This document shows, piece by piece, positions 58,575-64,000 of a stretch of DNA of 64,000 nucleotides. The position numbers and the translations under genes are program-made. Within the stretch, counting starts at the first letter, position 1. Each line of letters begins with the position of its first letter. The DNA is taken from assembly GCA_963678705.1 (NCBI GenBank), contig OY783209.1:9610001-9674000 (forward strand), in the 5' to 3' direction. The notes beneath the pieces were generated by a model that was not told the origin of the DNA, made no database searches, and saw only the letters and a list, made by a program, of their open reading frames with translations. Origin of the DNA: Panorpa germanica. Lineage: Eukaryota; Arthropoda; Insecta; Mecoptera; Panorpidae.

Positions 58575-59104
58575 CCCAGTAAACGTTTTGGAGTCACTTC
58601 GCCATCATATTGATGATGCGCATTACTTTTTAGTCATGAAAAAGTTCATTTAGGCCATCCCCACACGGGTCGACTGATTGCAAATCGATCTGCCCGAACC
58701 GAATGAGAATGGAACTGTGTTGTTAGTGAGAGACGCACGTGTATATGAGTGAAAGAAAACGCACGGCACGAGCGAAACTAAACTGGTTTTGAGCAAATTT
58801 TAAGCGACTATGTTTCTCGGTCGTAGGGCTGCTTGGTTGCATGCTTTGGATGGTTACATCATGAACAGAGATGTGCAGAAATACTATTTAAAAGTGTTTT
58901 AATACATACATACACACAAATACGGGCCTTACAATTCAGTTTCTCACAGTCGTTCATATGAAATTTCTATTTTATCGGCTACAAATGGCGTAACCACTCC
59001 ACCTGTCGGAATACAAATGAAGATAATGTTGATGCGAACTATAATTAAAGTGAAATAGTGATAGAAACGTCACAAAAGGAACACTTCACCAAATTGTTTC
59101 CTGA
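58575..59104. mobile_element. Family B element, copy 6 (longer interior)
   Basis: Left end CCCAGTAAACGTTTTGGAGT. The right end is worn (CTTCACCAAATTGTTTCCTG). The right third matches the inverse of 14683-14800. The middle (about 58655-58935) is a different, GC-richer segment containing CCATCCCCACACGGGTCGAC, perhaps a later insertion. Confidence 0.75.
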
Positions 59105-59678
59105 GCTGCGCATATACTATAGTAGACTCGACTTCTGACATCTTTTAATTAGGGAAACACTGCTTGTATGACTTTTTCTTTAAACTTGATTCAACACAAA
59201 CAAAGTTTCCATTTTATTTTCAAAATGTAAAATTTAAAAATGTATATATTTTAGATAAGTAATATGTAAAATATAGATATGTTTTGATTACATTAAATTT
59301 ACATTTAGTGGATATATTGTTAACCCATTTACAACCAAATGCAAGCGTTATATAAGTCTGTCAATAATGTAAACAACTTCTTAGGCGAATGATTTACGAC
59401 TTTAAAAAAGCAACTAATTTGAAAGTGGATATTAAAACTAGTATTGGTATTATTGCTTATTATTATAATCAAGTTCTTGATCCATCAGCGTCAGCGTCAG
59501 TCCAACTGTAACTATGTTCATGTGAGTATCACTTACAAAGTGGTCTACCGGATTTCCTTATGATCATAAATATGCTAATGATACTTCTTTATGCCTAGTT
59601 CTAATGTTCAGTTTTCAATAAAATATTTAATTACCCATATTTTTATTTAATAAAAAGTTATGAATGCGTCAAGTACCA
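59105..59678. other. No gene seen
   Basis: Nothing recognised. Confidence 0.5.
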
Positions 59679-60073
59679 AGGCGCTTGTTGTGCTGGTTTC
59701 ACACCATAGAGACAGTTCAATAAAACACGAACAAAAACACCAAGAGACAGTTCCTAAAACATTTTTGTCTTTTGTTGCTGTTTTAGTAAACAAAACACAT
59801 TCCCATCTGGAGTCTGTAAGATTAAAAGAGAACACGTTTGTTGTGGTTTTTTAATCTGCTTGGTTTGAACACGCAGTTTTGTTTTTTGTGAACTTTTATC
59901 AGTTGTTGTTTATCATGTTTATAATTTTTATGGGACACACAGGAAAACACTAAAAACAAAGCCAATCTGTTCAGTGTGAACAGTCTGTTTTCGAAAATGA
60001 AGCAAAACATGACTTTGTTTTGTTTTTTGACAACAAAACTGTTTTTAAAACTGTCTCTCTGATGTGAAACCGG
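59679..60073. mobile_element. Inverted-repeat element, single copy
   Basis: AAGGCGCTTGTTGTGCTGGT then TTCACACCATAGAGACAGTT at the left pairs with AACTGTCTCTCTGATGTGAA then ACCGGCCTT at the right. The interior is rich in AAAACA/TGTTTT motifs. Target duplication is unclear. Three overlapping open frames inside are by-products. Confidence 0.6.
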
Positions 60074-60494
60074 CCTTAGAAGTTACGTTTTCTTGTTAAA
60101 CATATGAGTATTTATTATCATAAGACTCACACTGAAATTCAAATATGATGTAGACATAACTATATCAACAATTGGATATTTAAAAAACGAAAACGAAATT
60201 GTTTGACCAATTTGAATAATTTGAGCAATTTTAGACTATTAACTTTAATAAATGCATCAATTTTGTTTTTAAATATATTTTCTCTTCTAGTCTAAATATA
60301 ACTACGGAGAATAATAGATTTATATTTACTTCTGCATTAACTTTGTATTTTTATATTCCAATCTGCTTATTAATTTTAAATTTATGAACACAAATCCATT
60401 TACAAGTTTAATGGAGATAAAAGTTGTTTATTTTAAACCTTGGTTGAGAATATTGTTTTGGAAAACCAAATTATTTCTGTTAGTATTTCTTAAT
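60074..60494. other. No gene seen
   Basis: Nothing recognised. Confidence 0.5.
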
Positions 60495-60495
60495 A

Positions 60496-60705
60496 TAGTT
60501 CAAATTACGAGAGTTCGGCGGCAACTCATATTTAAAACAAGTTGTGGGGTATAAACTGCTGATATAATTAAGAAACACTAACTCACTTATTTTTCTATAA
60601 TCTATATAGAAACGAATAAGATAAAATGCATTATTGTATTATAGATTTATACCGCTCTTATAACCTCTTTTAAGCCGCCGCCGAACTATCGTGATTTGGA
60701 CTATA
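60496..60705. mobile_element. Family D short inverted-repeat element, copy 2
   Basis: Ends TAGTTCAAATTACGAGAGTT and the inverse of AACTATCGTGATTTGGACTA, inside TA borders. Same family as 30913-31125, in opposite orientation. Confidence 0.8.
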
Positions 60706-60795
60706 TTCTTTTTCTTTGTCCAAGCTCGAACTACATATATATATCTACTAACAGAAATAATTTGGTTTTTCAATATCAAATGAATCTATCATGAA

Positions 60796-61396
60796 CAGAC
60801 CCATCTTTCCCATTGGGCACTTTGGGCAAGTGCCCAGAGCCCCGCGATCGATAGGGGCCCCCCTCAGATCAAATACAAAGTTCCTAGTTCCTGTCAGATC
60901 ATCAAACGATAACCAATATTTATTACCAAAAAACTTATTTGATTCGAAGAAATCGAACCTAAATTACTGACTAAAATACCAACTTACTCGCTTTTAAATG
61001 CGCGAAGCTATTCTACTCTCGCCCAAAAATTAGGCTTTCCGACTTCAGCATGCTTAGATAAATTTAAATATATAATGGTATACTAAGCACATACCCATTT
61101 TAAAGAAAAATCATCAGTAGTGCACTCATCATTTTTTGTAGAGCATTTAATTTCCTATAAGCATAAATATAGTTCAATTTTTTTAGCTTGATGGTTTAGA
61201 AGTTCTTACAACAGAATTTGAAAGAAGAATAATAATCTAAAATTGCGATGATAGACCTGTTAATTTTGATTTTAAGGGGTCAAAAATTTTCATAGTCATA
61301 GGGGCCCCATTATTCATAGTAGTAGTTTCAAAAAAGTCATAGGGGCCCCATTATCCTAACATGCCCAGGGCCTCCAATAGGTTAAAGACGGCCCTG
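60796..61396. mobile_element. hAT-type non-autonomous transposon, second element
   Basis: Ends CAGACCCATCTTTCCCATTG and the inverse CAGGGCCGTCTTTAACCTAT pair imperfectly. The flanks are exactly ATCATGAA on both sides (60788-60795 and 61397-61404), the 8-bp duplication of hAT transposons. The interior has GC-rich AGGGGCCCC blocks near both ends and no transposase. Confidence 0.92.
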
Positions 61397-61404
61397 ATCA
61401 TGAA

Positions 61405-62212
61405 TTATTCTGACAACGCCAATTCTGAGGGGTCACAGGAAATCAGGCCCCAATGGCTGAATTTTCAATATTTTGAAATGAAAATTTCACAAAATATTTA
61501 TCAAATGTTTATCTGTGATATATTAAAAAGTTTGAACAAAATAATTCATTTATTATATAAATATTATTTATAGAAAAACAGAGAAAGTATGATTTTATTT
61601 AGCCTTCGAAACCCAACTTACTGTTTTCGATCTATGGCGAAACTCATTTTTTAGGTTAAGCTGATTTATGTGATGACGAAGTATATCTAAAAATTGAAGA
61701 AACGACCCCAAATCTAAAGAGGGTAGGTTTTCAATGTCACCACCCTTAATGTTTACAGTTAAAACGATCATTGTTATGAATAACTTAATTTTATTATTAA
61801 TAATAAATTCGTTCCACTTTTAAAATAAACGGTTGATTTAATATTAAACACATACTATAATCTGTTTGTAAAACAACAAATAAGTTGAGAAAATTTGAAA
61901 TAATTAAATTAAAATTATATGGTTAAAGTACATTCCAATGGCGTCGCTTTAGAATAGTTTTAGTCGTTCAAAAAAAATCCATAAGTAACCACTGCGGTCG
62001 GTCAAGCTGACGTTTCAACTCCGAGCCCCCAAGCCTCGTGCAGCACCCCTCCACCCTTCAGCAATTATCGAATGTAGAGCATTGAGTTATAAATATAAAT
62101 ATCAGAGAAACGCTTAACATTATTAACACTAATACTACAATATGTAATGTTTGGACATAATTTATGGATTAGATAACACGTCATTGTAATTAGAAATATT
62201 AATTATGTAACT
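61405..62212. other. No gene seen
   Basis: No coding block or recognised repeat. Confidence 0.5.
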
Positions 62213-62372
62213 GTAGTTCAAATTACGAGAGTTCGCCGATGATTCATGCTTAAAACAAGTTGTGTCGTATAATTCTACGATACAATGAAAAGCACTGTCT
62301 CACTAGATAAAACTCACCATCGTATCGTAGATTTATGTGGCTCTTAAATGTCTTTTAACCATGACATTTCAG
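62213..62372. mobile_element. Family D element, copy 3 (worn)
   Basis: Starts TAGTTCAAATTACGAGAGTT like copy 2 and keeps AACAAGTTGTG and GTAGATTTAT in order. The right end is worn. Confidence 0.65.
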
Positions 62373-62414
62373 TACCCCTCTGCCTTCTTAGACCAGTCAT
62401 TATAGTAAGTTCAC

Positions 62415-62591
62415 CTCGGAATTCGAGATACCCAGCTGTAAGTCTGTAAATACTTGTATACTGACACCCTAAAGTTATCTCAAAACCTACATATGGTAGG
62501 ATGTATAAACCATATGTAGGTTTTGAGACAACTTTAGGGTGTCAATATACAAGTATTTACAGACTTACAGCTGGGTATCTCGAATTCCGAG
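62415..62591. repeat. Near-perfect long hairpin
   Basis: 82-base arms (62415-62496 and 62510-62591) are inverse copies with only two mismatches, around a loop of about 13 bases. Weaker pairing (CCAGTCATT and AATGACTGG) extends the structure to about 62390-62620. No coding capacity. Confidence 0.95.
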
Positions 62592-62620
62592 ATTCTTACC
62601 TAATTTAAGCTTAAATGACT

Positions 62621-63270
62621 GGGCCATCTAGTATATAATCCATTTAAGAAATGCAGAATTAAATATAAATTCTATATGAAAAATGATATATAATAAAACT
62701 ACAAGTACAGAGGTAGCTTGTGGCATACCCGTTTAGTAAATTGTTATTATTATTATTATATACAATTTCTCGGGCTTCTTAGGCACGTAGCGTTTTATCA
62801 CCCCTAATAATGTTCTACTTTAACTTTAATTAAACTTTATATCCCGACAACAACAATAATCTATTCATGGCCATTGCTCTTTTAGTAAATTGTTAAATTT
62901 CTCTAAAAGAATTTGTGAATAACAATAAACATTTGCATTGTTGTTATTAACCTCGGTCAGAGCTCCGTGGACCACTACCTCTGTGTGTAAAGGTGTTGAA
63001 AGCTGATCCGTGAATATCACCATCACAACACCTCCTCTCCCCCTCAGAGTGAGATATTTAGAGCGAATTGAACAGCTATCAGAGTTGAGACTCAGTGAGG
63101 CAAAGCAGCAAAGAAGAACGGATGAGAAACGACCTTGAGTACTGCGTACCGCGGCATGAGACGTCAGACGTGCAAATTTGAAACTTTTTAAACGTGACTT
63201 AGCTTGAGCTGGAATGTTGTTCTCAATGTTTTACATTTGTTGGTACATTAATAAATGCTGTAACTATCTA
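62621..63270. other. No gene seen
   Basis: Contains a short (ATT)n run near 62743 and a somewhat GC-richer patch at 63010-63170 with a short open frame (ERIEQLSELRLSEAKQ). Nothing recognisable. Confidence 0.45.
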
Positions 63271-63372
63271 CCCAGTAAACATTTTGGAGTCACTTTGATC
63301 ATATTGAAGATGCGTTTGATTCTTTTGTCATGAAACAATTCAATTTGATTTCAATCGTTCAAGGGAAATGTC
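63271..63372 (+). mobile_element. Family B fragment, copy 7 (left end only)
   Basis: CCCAGTAAACATTTTGGAGT, then CACTTTGATCATATT, like the left end of copy 6. The rest is missing. Confidence 0.65.
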
Positions 63373-63389
63373 AGTGATACTTTCTATAT

Positions 63390-63475
63390 TATAGGAGATA
63401 TTAAGTATTAAATTCTCATTTCTACTCTTTAATTATTAAAGGGATTCAACGCTTATTCTAATGCATGGTAAAATG
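63390..63475 (-). repeat. Family A relic
   Basis: GGAGATATTAAGTATTAAAT, then CTTTAATTATTAAAGGGATT and CAACG, is a reverse-oriented family A piece just before copy 12. Confidence 0.55.
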
Positions 63476-63519
63476 GTACACCACATCCGACTATTTGCTA
63501 TCTCTTTTATACATCAGAA

Positions 63520-64000
63520 ATGGGCTTGTGTCCTCATATTTTAGTGATCGATTTTTCAATTGTTGATTGAAATTGATGTTAATAAATGTGTATTAGCGTG
63601 TCCATTTTCAGCGCTAAAAATGGTCGGCCATATTTGTACGACGTGAAATGCATTTTAACGTCAGTTATTTGTTGAGTAGATCAATGTGATGATAATCTTC
63701 TGTAGCTGTTGGTAGTCGAATAATCAAGTCAAATCAAAGAATAATAAGTTTTTATTTTATTTAACCCTACTATGGCAGACATAATATTGGAATTTGAGTG
63801 TTCCTTAAAATAGCTGTAAATAATATTTGATATTTTGATATATATATATTCATATAGCAGAGATTTATGAGCTGTAAGGTTGGTAACCTTTCACAAGGAT
63901 TGTGATGTCACATGCACTTGGAATGTGTACAACGTTGAATCCCTTTAATAATTAAAGAGACAAAATGACTTTTTTAATTGTTAATATCTCTCAACATATA
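63520..64000 (+). mobile_element. Family A element, copy 12 (runs off the window)
   Basis: Starts ATGGGCTTGTGTCC. An internal deletion of about 80 bases after position 63610 is seen against other copies. It continues past the window edge. Confidence 0.92.

Noticed and set aside
59647-60010. Three overlapping frames of about 62 residues
   Set aside because: Produced by a short inverted-repeat element with AAAACA-rich interior.
2892-64000. Regularly recurring family A repeats considered as a CRISPR or satellite array
   Set aside because: Copies are 600+ bp, irregularly spaced, in both orientations and have transposon-like ends.
1-64000. tRNA, rRNA and viral insertions
   Set aside because: I saw no tRNA-like A/B box pairs in a cloverleaf, no rRNA blocks, and no open frame resembling a virus.

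Overview
This window is AT-rich nuclear DNA from an animal, almost certainly an insect. The evidence is spliceosomal introns with GT-AG borders, Herc4 and S-adenosylmethionine synthetase genes with animal exon structure, jockey-type and other non-LTR retrotransposons, mariner and hAT transposons, and many short inverted-repeat elements. One retrotransposon family (here called L) resembles elements I know from hymenopteran genomes. That is a weak hint only, and I cannot fix the order.

Three real genes can be read exon by exon. On the minus strand, 26686 down to 8675, nine coding exons build a 733-residue class B (secretin-type) peptide-hormone receptor with a signal peptide, hormone-binding ectodomain, seven membrane segments and a long tail carrying three YDx(I/V/L) motifs. 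Its introns, especially the 7.7-kb first one, are full of transposons. On the plus strand, 38431-43037, is S-adenosylmethionine synthetase. It has eight coding positions, and position 4 exists in three versions (4a, 4b, 4c) that encode alternative forms of the loop over the active site. On the plus strand, 47201-52521, is a Herc4-type ubiquitin ligase of 17 exons and 1043 residues, with RCC1 repeats followed by a HECT domain. Between the last two genes (about 44190-46370) lies a decaying tandem array of partial synthetase exon-6 copies, part of it in exact 289-bp periods.

Most of the rest is mobile DNA. Family A (about 600-640 bp, ends ATGGGCTTGTGTCC) has twelve recognisable copies plus several relics. 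Family B (ends CCCAGTAAACA) has seven copies or fragments. Families C, D and G have two to three copies each. Single elements include two hAT-type elements with clean 8-bp target duplications, a third hAT-like inverted-repeat element, a mariner-like composite, a 5'-truncated jockey-like LINE with a 13-bp target duplication, a 1.4-kb fold-back with tandem subrepeats, and a near-perfect hairpin. From 52522 to the right end I see no convincing complete gene.

The three genes are not obviously one pathway: a surface receptor, the enzyme that makes the methyl donor, and a ubiquitin ligase. Coordinates of genes come from reading splice sites by eye, with reading phase checked at every junction. Mobile-element borders are by eye and may be off by a few bases.
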